This document shows, piece after piece, positions 1-7,234 of a stretch of DNA of 34,537 nt. Below the pieces are notes generated by a model that saw nothing but the letters and a program-made list of their open reading frames with translations, ran no database searches and had not been told where the DNA came from. The stretch's first letter is position 1. The number at the start of each line of letters is the position of its first letter. Where the stretch lies: NCBI GenBank assembly GCA_019418025.1, contig DYCR01000015.1:7713-42249 (forward strand), given 5' to 3'. The translations under genes were made by a program, and so were the position numbers. This DNA is from Clostridiales bacterium. Lineage in GTDB: Bacteria > Bacillota > Clostridia > Oscillospirales > Oscillospiraceae.

Positions 1-469
1 GGTAAAGCTCGGTCATGAAGGCCTGACAGAAGCGCATGATCTCGGTGTCGGATTTTCCCTTGGGGTCAAAGTCTGAGCCACCCTTGCCGCCGCCCATGGG
101 CAGTCCGGTGAGGCTGTTTTTGAACACCTGCTCAAATCCGAGGAACTTCATAATGGACAGGTTTACACTGGGGTGCAGACGCAGACCGCCCTTGTAAGGC
201 CCGATGGCGGAGTTGAACTGCACACGGTATCCCCGATTGACCTGAAGATTTCCCTGATCGTCGGTCCAAGACACCCGAAACATCACCACACGCTCAGGCT
301 CGACGATTCGGTCGATGACCCGATGCTTGACAATATCCGGACGGCGCTCCACGATGGGCTGCAAAGAGGTGAGGACCTCCTCGACAGCTTGCAGATATTC
401 CTTTTGCTCGGGATTGCGCTGGACCAGTCCGGCGTAGATGCCCTGTAGATACTCATTTTTGATTGCCAT
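1..469 (-). CDS. gdhA: NADP-type glutamate dehydrogenase, N-terminal part (runs off the left edge)
   Basis: Glutamate dehydrogenase interconverts 2-oxoglutarate plus ammonium and glutamate in the cytoplasm. About 156 N-terminal residues are present and the rest lies beyond position 1. The visible part holds family blocks of the hexameric bacterial enzyme: RVSWTDDQGN near residue 73, the substrate-binding stretch PYKGGLRLHPSVN and the glycine-rich GLPMGGGKGGSDFDPKGKS near the truncated end, including the conserved lysines. The ATG at 467-469 is chosen because AAGGAG lies 8-10 nt upstream on the minus strand and the protein starts as MAIKNEYLQ. It has its own promoter at 520-548 and is divergent from the HAD-luxS operon. 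Identification is firm; cofactor preference (NADP versus NAD) is inferred from overall similarity. Confidence 0.95.
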   Translation of the reverse strand, partial: MAIKNEYLQGIYAGLVQRNPEQKEYLQAVEEVLTSLQPIVERRPDIVKHRVIDRIVEPERVVMFRVSWTDDQGNLQVNRGYRVQFNSAIGPYKGGLRLHPSVNLSIMKFLGFEQVFKNSLTGLPMGGGKGGSDFDPKGKSDTEIMRFCQAFMTELY

Positions 470-519
470 GTGCATCACTCCTTGATTATAGATAGCCTAT
501 TCGTTCAGATTACACCATA

Positions 520-548
520 AGTATAGTACATAATGGTGCTGATTGCAA
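520..548 (-). promoter_or_regulatory. Predicted sigma-70-type promoter of gdhA
   Basis: On the minus strand, a -35 box TTGCAA (543-548) and a -10 box TATACT (520-525) are separated by exactly 17 nt. This lies about 50 nt upstream of the gdhA ATG, so the leader is short. Confidence 0.6.
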
Positions 549-677
549 TAGAAAATGCAGGATTCAATTCTGAAAAATGCAAAATGGGAAAGCGACGGAG
601 CAGCGTACAGAGGGTGTGCGAGGCAGACAGTCCATGGGAAATCGACGCTTTTTATACGGCCTGATCGGAACATACCC

Positions 678-706
678 TTGAAAATCTCATAAAAATCGTT
701 TATAAT
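678..706 (+). promoter_or_regulatory. Predicted promoter of the HAD-luxS-mtnN operon
   Basis: TTGAAA (678-683), a 17-nt spacer and a perfect TATAAT (701-706) lie 36 nt upstream of the HAD start codon. It is one of the best sigma-70-type matches in the window, and no other promoter-like site was seen before the operon ends. Confidence 0.75.
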
Positions 707-741
707 ATGCGTAAAATGTCATATAATGCGAGGTTTAGAAT

Positions 742-1389
742 ATGTATCAGACAATTTTGTTTGATTTGGACGGGACCCTGACGGATTCCGGCAGAGGCAT
801 CATCAATGCCGCTGCCCACGGACTGGAGGCCATGGGACACCCGATCCCGGACAGACAGACGCTTTACAAGTTTATCGGCCCACCCCTGCATGAGAGCCTG
901 AAAAAATTCTGCCGACTGGACGAGGCACAGGCAGAGGAGGTCACCAAATGCTTCCGCAGCTACTATGAGCAGCAGGGTATTTTTGAAAACGAGCTGTACC
1001 CCGGGGTCATCCCCATGCTGTCTGAGCTGAAGGCTCAGGGGAAGCGTCTGGTTCTGGCTACGTCAAAGCCTGAGAAATTTGCCCGAGTGGTGATGCACCA
1101 TTTCGGACTGGATTCCTATATCCCGGAAATTGCCGGTGCATCCATGGGAAAAGAGCGCAGCTATAAGGATCAGGTGATCGCCTATGCGCTGCGGGAGTTC
1201 GGGATCGATCCTGCGGACACCGTGATGGTGGGGGACAGAAAGCACGACATTCTTGGTGCAAAGGAAAACGGTCTGCCGGGGATCGGCGTGACCTATGGCT
1301 ACGGCGACCGCGGGGAACTGGAGGATGCCGGTGCAGCTGCCGTGGTGGATACAACAGAAGAACTGACGAAATTACTGCTGAGAGGTTAA
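742..1389 (+). CDS. HAD-superfamily hydrolase, phosphoglycolate phosphatase-like
   Basis: A 215-residue cytoplasmic haloacid-dehalogenase phosphatase. Motif I is FDLDGTLTDSG near the N-terminus (nucleophile and acid/base Asp), motif II is LATSKP near residue 110, the motif III lysine lies in the SYKDQV region, and motif IV is VMVGDRKHDILGAKENG. The helical cap between motifs I and II is of the PGP/Gph type. Length fits the family. The ribosome site is weak (GAGG at 730-733), but the ATG directly precedes the conserved YQTILFDLDGT. Two bases separate its stop from luxS, so it is probably co-transcribed with luxS and the nucleosidase. The substrate cannot be told from sequence: phosphoglycolate, nucleotides and other small phosphates are all possible. 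Confidence 0.9.
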   Translation: MYQTILFDLDGTLTDSGRGIINAAAHGLEAMGHPIPDRQTLYKFIGPPLHESLKKFCRLDEAQAEEVTKCFRSYYEQQGIFENELYPGVIPMLSELKAQGKRLVLATSKPEKFARVVMHHFGLDSYIPEIAGASMGKERSYKDQVIAYALREFGIDPADTVMVGDRKHDILGAKENGLPGIGVTYGYGDRGELEDAGAAAVVDTTEELTKLLLRG

Positions 1390-1391
1390 AT

Positions 1392-1868
1392 ATGAAGAAG
1401 ATCGCAAGCTTTACCATAAATCACGTAAAATTAAAGCCCGGGGTATATGTGTCCCGAAAGGACCGCATCGGTGCCGAAACCGTCACCACCTTTGATCTGC
1501 GGATCACAAGCCCCAATGACGAGCCTGTGATGAACACGGCAGAGGTCCATGCCATGGAGCATCTGGGTGCAACCTACCTGAGAAACGATCCTCAGTGGCA
1601 GGACCGTGTGGTGTATTTCGGGCCGATGGGCTGCCGAACCGGATTTTATCTGCTGGCAGCGGGGGATCTGACCTCGGAAGAGATCCTGCCTCTGGTTCGG
1701 GGCTGCTTCCGTTATATGGCAGATTTTGAAGGCCAGATCCCCGGGGCAAGCGCCAAGGATTGCGGAAACTATCTGGACATGAACCTGCCCATGGCGAAAT
1801 ACTGGGCCAAGCGCTACTGCGCCCTGTTGGAAAATATCAGCGATGACCGTTTGGTCTACCCGGAATAA
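1392..1868 (+). CDS. luxS: S-ribosylhomocysteine lyase (AI-2 synthesis)
   Basis: LuxS cleaves S-ribosylhomocysteine to homocysteine and DPD, the precursor of autoinducer-2, as part of the activated methyl cycle. The 158-residue length is typical. The zinc-site motif HAMEHLGATYLR (HxxEH) lies near residue 54, the catalytic cysteine sits in GPMGCRTGFYL, and the third zinc ligand in KDCGNYLDMNL. The start follows the HAD stop by 2 nt. The next gene, MTA/SAH nucleosidase, starts 12 nt after its stop and makes the LuxS substrate, so two consecutive steps of the pathway are encoded side by side. Confidence 0.97.
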   Translation: MKKIASFTINHVKLKPGVYVSRKDRIGAETVTTFDLRITSPNDEPVMNTAEVHAMEHLGATYLRNDPQWQDRVVYFGPMGCRTGFYLLAAGDLTSEEILPLVRGCFRYMADFEGQIPGASAKDCGNYLDMNLPMAKYWAKRYCALLENISDDRLVYPE

Positions 1869-1880
1869 AGGAGAAAACAC

Positions 1881-2585
1881 ATGAAATTGGGAATTATCGG
1901 TGCAATGGCCGTGGAAGTAGAGCTTTTGAAAGAGCGTATGCAGAACAAGACCGTGGAAAAAATCGGGAAAATGGAGTTCTGTCAGGGCACTCTGCAAGGG
2001 ACACAGGTGGTCGTGGTGCAGTGCGGCGTGGGCAAGGTCCATGCAGCCATGTGCGCCCAGATCCTGTGCGATCGCTATGAGGTCACACATATCGTCAACA
2101 CAGGTGTCGCAGGTTCTCTGGATGCGCAGCTGGATATCGGCGATGTTGTGGTCAGCGAGGATGCCATGTATCATGATTTTGACTGCAGCTACGTAGGCTA
2201 CCCCGCGGGTCAGGTGCCCGGGCAGGATGTTGTCTCCTTCCCCGCCGATGACAGGCTGATTGCACTTGCCATGGAATCCAGTGAATCCCTGAAGCCCGGC
2301 CACACCAAGCTAGGCAGGGTCGCTACCGGAGATCAGTTCGTCTGCTCCACACAGCAGAAGGAGCATATCATCGCCGTCACCAATGCCAGATGCACCGAGA
2401 TGGAGGGCGCTGCCATCGCTCAGGTGGCGTATAGCAACGGGGTCCCCTTTGTGATCCTGCGTGCCATTTCGGATAAGGCCGACCACTCTGCCCAGATGGA
2501 CTATCCTGCCTTTGAGAAAATGGCAGCGGAGCATTGCGCCGCCGTTACAGAGGGATTGGCCCGGAGGATGAAAGAAGTTATGTAA
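1881..2585 (+). CDS. mtnN: 5'-methylthioadenosine/S-adenosylhomocysteine nucleosidase
   Basis: This enzyme (Pfs/MtnN) hydrolyses S-adenosylhomocysteine to adenine and S-ribosylhomocysteine, the LuxS substrate, and 5'-methylthioadenosine to methylthioribose. The 234-residue length is typical. The family start GIIGAMAVEVELL, the GVAGSL block near residue 75, the substrate-binding CTEMEGAAIAQVAY and the catalytic Asp in RAISDKAD are all present. GGAG precedes the ATG by about 7 nt. It is the last gene of the HAD-luxS-mtnN operon, and a strong terminator begins four bases after its stop. Confidence 0.96.
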   Translation: MKLGIIGAMAVEVELLKERMQNKTVEKIGKMEFCQGTLQGTQVVVVQCGVGKVHAAMCAQILCDRYEVTHIVNTGVAGSLDAQLDIGDVVVSEDAMYHDFDCSYVGYPAGQVPGQDVVSFPADDRLIALAMESSESLKPGHTKLGRVATGDQFVCSTQQKEHIIAVTNARCTEMEGAAIAQVAYSNGVPFVILRAISDKADHSAQMDYPAFEKMAAEHCAAVTEGLARRMKEVM

Positions 2586-2588
2586 ATC

Positions 2589-2620
2589 AAACACCCCTCG
2601 GCATAGCCGAGGGGTGTTTT
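2589..2620. terminator. Bidirectional rho-independent terminator
   Basis: A perfect 14-bp stem (2589-2602 with 2606-2619) and a 3-nt ATA loop lie between the converging mtnN (plus) and ECF S-component (minus) genes. The plus strand continues TTTTGTC and the minus strand TTTGATTT, so it can end both transcripts. Confidence 0.9.
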
Positions 2621-2621
2621 G

Positions 2622-3413
2622 TCAGCCTTTGTCGGAGACCCTGAGCATACCGCTGCGCTGAAGAGCAGGACGGAGTGCCAGATAAAAGACACTGGAGCAG
2701 ATAACGGCAACGATCGCGTTGACCAACGTTGTGATCGCGCCCATTTTGGCCCATGCATTCGCAATTTCCTGGGGAATACCGAGGACGTACATCTTATAGA
2801 AGTATCCGACCAGAGGATCGCCTACTACATTGAAGGCCATGCCGGCGGCTGCGGAAACGACGGTGGCGATGGTCAGAAAACGCTTGTCATGCTGCTGGCT
2901 CAGCTTGAATGCCTTGTGCGCCACAAAGCCGACGATCAGACCGATGCACAGCTTCAGCAGGAAGGTCTTGGGTGCGGAGGTGATATAGCCGGTGGTCAGG
3001 TCTGCAATGGTCATGCCCACCGAGCCGGCCATGCCGCCCCAGAATCCGCCGAGGAACAGGGCTGCAAGAACGCAGAATACATTGCCCAGATGGAAGGCTG
3101 TTTTTTCAGAGCCTACCGGAATATCGATCTTAAAGAATGTAAAGCCGATGTAGCACAGGGCGGCGAACATGGCAGCAAGAGTCAGGGTCCGGGTGTCGGT
3201 TTTGCGGGTGCTGAATTTTGTCAGGAAGGGCACTGTAACAGCGATGATGCCCAGAAGGATCAGGATCAGCTTCATGGCATACTGCAACTGATCTCCGGCC
3301 GATGCGGCTTCGGCAATTGCGGTGCTGCGGGCAGCGGAGAAGCCCCAGATTCCTGCCGCCAGACATACCAGTCCGAGGGGCGGGAAGATCCATTTGATTT
3401 TTGGTTGGTTCAT
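2622..3413 (-). CDS. ECF transporter S-component (substrate unknown)
   Basis: A 263-residue membrane protein with about six or seven hydrophobic segments. It resembles substrate-binding S-components of energy-coupling-factor vitamin transporters: the block HLGNVFCVLAALFLGGFWGG near residue 108, followed by ADLTTGYITSAPKTFLLK, matches the pattern of the ECF-type S-component family (GN..LL...LG...G...G..ADL..GY..W.P.T...K). S-components bind a vitamin or precursor and dock on a shared EcfAA'T module, not present here. ATG at 3411-3413 follows AAGGGGG. The first ~75 residues add an N-terminal pair of helices. I see no FMN or TPP riboswitch in the leader, so the vitamin cannot be assigned. A TATAAT-like box lies at 3483-3488 (minus) without a convincing -35. 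Confidence 0.82.
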   Translation of the reverse strand: MNQPKIKWIFPPLGLVCLAAGIWGFSAARSTAIAEAASAGDQLQYAMKLILILLGIIAVTVPFLTKFSTRKTDTRTLTLAAMFAALCYIGFTFFKIDIPVGSEKTAFHLGNVFCVLAALFLGGFWGGMAGSVGMTIADLTTGYITSAPKTFLLKLCIGLIVGFVAHKAFKLSQQHDKRFLTIATVVSAAAGMAFNVVGDPLVGYFYKMYVLGIPQEIANAWAKMGAITTLVNAIVAVICSSVFYLALRPALQRSGMLRVSDKG

Positions 3414-3644
3414 AGAGAAACCCCCTTATGAGTTTTTCACCATTGTAACACATCCTGGTAATAGAAAAAGAACCAAAATGATATTATAAAATAAGGCCAG
3501 ATTTCAACGCGATCCTTTTGACAACAATACATAAAAACAGCCCATCGTTATCAAAATCAACAAAAATATAATAAGCCCTATACATATGTGGGAATTGGTG
3601 GTAGAATAAACTGGAATTCACAAGAATGAAAGGGGTATCTTTCC

Positions 3645-4382
3645 ATGAGAATTATCCGTGCAAAAGACTATAACGACGTAAGCCGCAAGGCTGCCAATAT
3701 CATCGCTGCACAGGTTCAGCTGAAGCCTGACTGTGTACTGGGTCTGGCCACCGGCTCCAGCCCCGTGGGTACTTATCAGGAGCTGATCAAGAAGTATGAG
3801 TCCGGCGATCTGGACTTTTCCAAGGTCAGCACCGTGAATCTGGACGAATACGTGGGTCTGGATGCAGACCATGACCAGAGCTATGCATACTTCATGCGCA
3901 GCAACCTGTTCGATCATGTGAATATCGATCAGGCAAACTGCAACATTCCCAACGGCATGAATCCGGATGCCGAGGGCGAGTGCGCACGCTATGATTCTGT
4001 GATCGCATCCTTTGGCGGTGCAGATCTGCAGCTGCTGGGTCTGGGCCCCAACGGTCACATCGGCTTTAACGAGCCTGCCGATGCTTTTGTTAAGGGAACC
4101 AACAAGGTAGAGCTGACCAAGGCCACCATCGATGCCAATGCTCGCTTCTTTGCCTCTTGGGATGATGTGCCCAAGTTTGCATACACCATGGGCATCGGCG
4201 GCATCATGCAGGCAAAGCGGGTGCTTCTGGTTGTCAACGGCGAGAAGAAGGCTCAGGCTGTCAAGGACTGCTTCTTTGGCCCGATCACGCCCAAGGCTCC
4301 CGGCTCCATCCTTCAGCTGCATCCTGATTTCACTCTGGTTGCCGACGAGGCCGCTCTGTCTCTGGTTCAGGACCTGCTGTAA
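3645..4382 (+). CDS. nagB: Glucosamine-6-phosphate deaminase
   Basis: NagB converts glucosamine-6-phosphate to fructose-6-phosphate and ammonia, feeding amino sugars into glycolysis. The 245-residue length is usual for the short NagB form. Family blocks are clear: LGLATGSSPVGTYQEL near residue 33, STVNLDEYVGL near residue 64 with the catalytic Asp, the active-site loop near LGLGPNGHIGFNEP, and the C-terminal TMGIGGIMQAKRVLL. AAAGGGG lies about 9 nt before the ATG. It appears monocistronic: no nagA partner is adjacent, and a hairpin follows at 4442-4481. Confidence 0.95.
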   Translation: MRIIRAKDYNDVSRKAANIIAAQVQLKPDCVLGLATGSSPVGTYQELIKKYESGDLDFSKVSTVNLDEYVGLDADHDQSYAYFMRSNLFDHVNIDQANCNIPNGMNPDAEGECARYDSVIASFGGADLQLLGLGPNGHIGFNEPADAFVKGTNKVELTKATIDANARFFASWDDVPKFAYTMGIGGIMQAKRVLLVVNGEKKAQAVKDCFFGPITPKAPGSILQLHPDFTLVADEAALSLVQDLL

Positions 4383-4936
4383 TCCAAAACAAAACTCCCC
4401 GGGCATATGAATAGGTCCGGTAAAAACGGACATCAGACAAAATCCCCCCTTGTGTAGGATCGTAACTACATAAGGGGGGATCGTTGTGTCTAAAGGAAAA
4501 TTGAAGCTGTGGAAAACGGGAATAGGAAGTTCAAAAGCGGTGCCGGGGCTATTTATATAGTATACGGTACATGAATGGGGGCATGCGGAGATGGTTGCGG
4601 GGCATATGCCGGAATGGGGCAGGGGAATGCACTTTGCGGTTTTTCGGCTGATATAACACAGCAAAACAGTCTGCGGCATCCGGAGGAGATCTGTCTGCGC
4701 TTTTTCAGAAGTATGCAGAGGGGGATATTTCAGTATTTCTCGGAGCGTTCAGGAAAGCGATGTGTCGAAAAACGGAGGCTCGGGGAGAAAAGCAGTTGCC
4801 TCATATGCGAAAATATGATAGCATTACTCTGTGTAAAATGAAGTTGTACTGTGAAAGCGGACGGACCGGCTGCTTTATAACCAGAGAAACTGAAAAACAT
4901 CTTATAGAAAACAGATATTAGGCAGGTGTGAGATAG
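4383..4936. other. 554-bp gap without a credible gene
   Basis: Between nagB and the response regulator I see only the long hairpin at 4442-4481 and AT-rich stretches that could hold the promoter of the two-component system. An 88-codon ORF at 4575-4841 has no ribosome site and no recognisable motifs, so it is not called. Confidence 0.6.
4442..4481. terminator. Strong stem-loop downstream of nagB
   Basis: A 16-bp stem (4442-4457 with 4466-4481, one G-T wobble) has an 8-nt loop. On the plus strand it is followed by CGTTGTGTC, a poor U-tract; on the minus strand it is followed by TTTTGTC, a better one. Most simply it ends or protects the nagB transcript. Confidence 0.6.
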
Positions 4937-5641
4937 ATGTTTAACATTGCAGTGGTTGAGGATAACGATCAGGATGCGAAGAATCTTACGGATGCGCTGA
5001 TGCGATATGCCTCGAAAAATCAGTTGGATTTTTCCGTTACGCGGTATCCCGATGCGTTCAAGCTGATCAATGTCTACAAATCGAATTACGATTTGATCTT
5101 TTTGGATATAGAAATGCCTCATATGTCAGGCATGGAAGCAGCAAAATCCATCAGGCGGATGGATCACGGTGTGACCATTGTGTTTGTGACGAATATGGCG
5201 CAGTACGCGGTAGAGGGGTATGCCGTAGAGGCCTTTGACTACATCCTGAAGCCCATCAACGATTATGCATTTGATCTGAAGCTGAAGAGGATCATGGCCC
5301 ATGTCGGCAGCGAAGTGGGCAAGCGGATCGTGATTCGCACGGAGGGGGAGACGATCGGCCTCCAGACCCGGATGATCTACTATGTAGAAGCGGATGGGCA
5401 CTATTTGAACTGGCATACCAGAGATGTGGTTTATCGCTCCCTCGGAACGCTGAAATCCATCGCCCAGCAGCTCCCGGACAGCTACTGTCCCATCAGCCGC
5501 TGGCATGTGGTGAATATGCAGTATGTGCGCAGCGTAGTCGGAGACGACATGGTGGTAGAGGGAGAAAAGCTCCACATCGGCCGGTCTTATAAGCAGAAGT
5601 TTTTGCAGGCCTATGCAGAATATATGGTAGGTGGGACATAA
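4937..5641 (+). CDS. LytTR-family response regulator (system 1)
   Basis: A 234-residue AgrA/VirR/ComE-type regulator. The receiver domain (residues 1-120) has the acidic pair ED at 8-9, the phosphoacceptor Asp57 in FLDIEMPHMSG and the conserved Lys in FDYILKPI. The LytTR DNA-binding domain (about 135-232) shows IYYVEADGHYLNWHT and the typical YCPISRWHVVNMQYVRSV. Such regulators usually bind pairs of direct repeats. Its stop at 5639-5641 directly abuts the kinase start at 5642, so the two are co-translated. The GH3 operon starts 297 nt after the kinase gene, which makes that operon a likely target (inference). A start at 4937 is supported by GGTGTGAG upstream, a modest ribosome site. Confidence 0.92.
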   Translation: MFNIAVVEDNDQDAKNLTDALMRYASKNQLDFSVTRYPDAFKLINVYKSNYDLIFLDIEMPHMSGMEAAKSIRRMDHGVTIVFVTNMAQYAVEGYAVEAFDYILKPINDYAFDLKLKRIMAHVGSEVGKRIVIRTEGETIGLQTRMIYYVEADGHYLNWHTRDVVYRSLGTLKSIAQQLPDSYCPISRWHVVNMQYVRSVVGDDMVVEGEKLHIGRSYKQKFLQAYAEYMVGGT

Positions 5642-6937
5642 ATGATGGATGAATTTTTGTTGGTATACTTGCAGAATGTGATGTGCTTTCTGCCGTTTTT
5701 TATCAATTTCCCAAGGAGAAAGCAATTTGCCGGGCGGATCATCGGCGCTTTGGTTCTGGGAATGGTGTTCGTGCATTTCATCAGCTATGCGTTTTACACC
5801 TCTGATCTTCTGATTTTCATTTATTATGTGATCGAGTTTTGTATGCTCTGGGGAATCTTTCACTTCTGTTTTCAGACCAGTGTGGAGCAGGCTCTGTGCT
5901 GTGCCAGCGCAGGACGGGCCACGCAGCATCTGATCTATCAGGTCCTTCAGCTGATCGGCTTAAAGCTGAACCCGTCTGCATATCTTGATCCAGACTCTGC
6001 ACTGTATTTTGTGGGCGCGCTGCTCAGCTATGTTCCCTTTAGTGCGCTGATGTACTGGGCGGTGGGCCGGAAGATCAGCTCGTCAGACTTTGCCTATGAG
6101 AAGGGCGAGATCCGGCGGAGAATGGGGATGCTCAGTGCGATCATGGTTCTGGTGTGTGTGGGAATCACACGCTTTTCCAAAATCAGCATCGAGCATGATG
6201 TCTACGTGACCATTGCCGGCAGCCTCTATGCCATCGCCTGCTGCCTGCTGTGTCTGTTTATGCAGTTTGAGCTGAACCGCCGTGCCAAGCTGGCCAAAGA
6301 GATGGAAATGGTCCGCATGCTGTGGAAAAAGGAAAGCAAGCAGATGGCGGAGCGGAAGGACACCATTGAGCTTATCAACATGAAGTGCCACGACATCCGT
6401 CATAAGCTGGAGGATTTCCACCTGCCGATCACGGATGACGAGCAGAAGGAGATCAAGTCCCTGATTCGGATCTATGATCAGACCTACCATACCGGCAGCC
6501 AAACACTGGATGTGCTGCTGGCGGATCAGGCGCTGCTGTGTGAAAAAGACCACATCGAGCTGAGCTTCATGGGTGACGGCAGCTGCCTGAAGTTCCTCAC
6601 GGAGTCAGACCTCTATTCTCTTCTTGGGAACGCTCTGGGCAATGCCATCGAGGCATCCCGGGGGGAGGAGGAGGAAAAACGTCAGATCAGCATGATCATC
6701 CGCAGCAGCGGTGATCTGGTCTCTGTCAGCGTGACCAACTATTATAAAGGACAGCTGTACTTTGAAGAGGAGCTGCCCGTCACGACCCGGCCGGATATGG
6801 AGGGGTATCACGGCTACGGCATGAAGAGCATGAGGGCCATCGCCCAAAAGTACGGCGGAAGGCTGAAGGTGAAGGCAGAAAACGGAATGTTCAAGCTGAC
6901 GATCTGGTTGGTTGACAGCAGCCGGCAATCGGACTGA
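5642..6937 (+). CDS. GHKL-domain sensor histidine kinase (system 1)
   Basis: A 431-residue membrane sensor kinase of the AgrC-like group. About six hydrophobic segments fill residues 1-210, followed by a linker helix and the phosphoacceptor motif with His250 in KCHDIRHKLE. The ATPase domain has the N box in LLGNALGNAIEAS (about 325-337) and the G box in GYHGYGMKSM (about 393-402). There is no periplasmic sensor domain, so the signal is probably a small or peptide ligand sensed in the membrane; no precursor peptide gene is visible nearby. The ATG follows the regulator stop with no gap, and AGGTGGG lies upstream. A second ATG three bases downstream is equally possible. Confidence 0.92.
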   Translation: MMDEFLLVYLQNVMCFLPFFINFPRRKQFAGRIIGALVLGMVFVHFISYAFYTSDLLIFIYYVIEFCMLWGIFHFCFQTSVEQALCCASAGRATQHLIYQVLQLIGLKLNPSAYLDPDSALYFVGALLSYVPFSALMYWAVGRKISSSDFAYEKGEIRRRMGMLSAIMVLVCVGITRFSKISIEHDVYVTIAGSLYAIACCLLCLFMQFELNRRAKLAKEMEMVRMLWKKESKQMAERKDTIELINMKCHDIRHKLEDFHLPITDDEQKEIKSLIRIYDQTYHTGSQTLDVLLADQALLCEKDHIELSFMGDGSCLKFLTESDLYSLLGNALGNAIEASRGEEEEKRQISMIIRSSGDLVSVSVTNYYKGQLYFEEELPVTTRPDMEGYHGYGMKSMRAIAQKYGGRLKVKAENGMFKLTIWLVDSSRQSD

Positions 6938-7154
6938 GCGGATGCTCGGAAATTTGCCGGCTGCATTTTCTTAGCCGATGCTGTAAAAATCGAATGAGTA
7001 ATTATGCACAAAAAATACAGCCGTGATTTAGTATAGTTACACAAAAGCAGAGTGGGGTGTACTCCTGTAACAAGAAATCATGGGATATCATGATGTCACT
7101 TGTGCAAAATATCTGCATCTTATGCATAAACAGTTGTGAAAGCCTTTTACATGT

Positions 7155-7160
7155 TATACA
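7155..7160 (+). promoter_or_regulatory. Possible extended -10 promoter of the first GH3 operon
   Basis: TATACA at 7155-7160 is preceded by TGT at 7152-7154, giving an extended -10 (TGN-TATACA). No good -35 exists at 17 nt; TTGTGA at 7134-7139 is only 15 nt away. This would place the transcript start near 7167, just before the palindrome at 7169-7204. Another palindrome (ATCATG/CATGAT, 7077-7094) lies upstream. Confidence 0.4.
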
Positions 7161-7168
7161 ATGGCGGG

Positions 7169-7204
7169 AGTTAGTCGAATGAGCGGATTTGAGGTCGACT
7201 AACT
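7169..7204. promoter_or_regulatory. 10-bp perfect inverted repeat, operator or 5'-UTR stem-loop
   Basis: AGTTAGTCGA (7169-7178) and its exact reverse complement TCGACTAACT (7195-7204) flank a 16-nt spacer, 31 nt upstream of the GH3 start codon. It lies at or just after the predicted transcript start, so it could be a repressor site or a stabilising 5' hairpin of a highly expressed message. Confidence 0.55.
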
Positions 7205-7234
7205 AATGTTATCTATATAGAAGGAGCGCTGTTT

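Noticed and set aside
3414..3644. Vitamin riboswitch in the ECF S-component leader
   Set aside because: No FMN, TPP, cobalamin or preQ1 signature could be recognised; the region is AT-rich and unstructured.
4575..4841. 88-codon ORF between nagB and the response regulator
   Set aside because: No ribosome site, no domain, unusual residue make-up.
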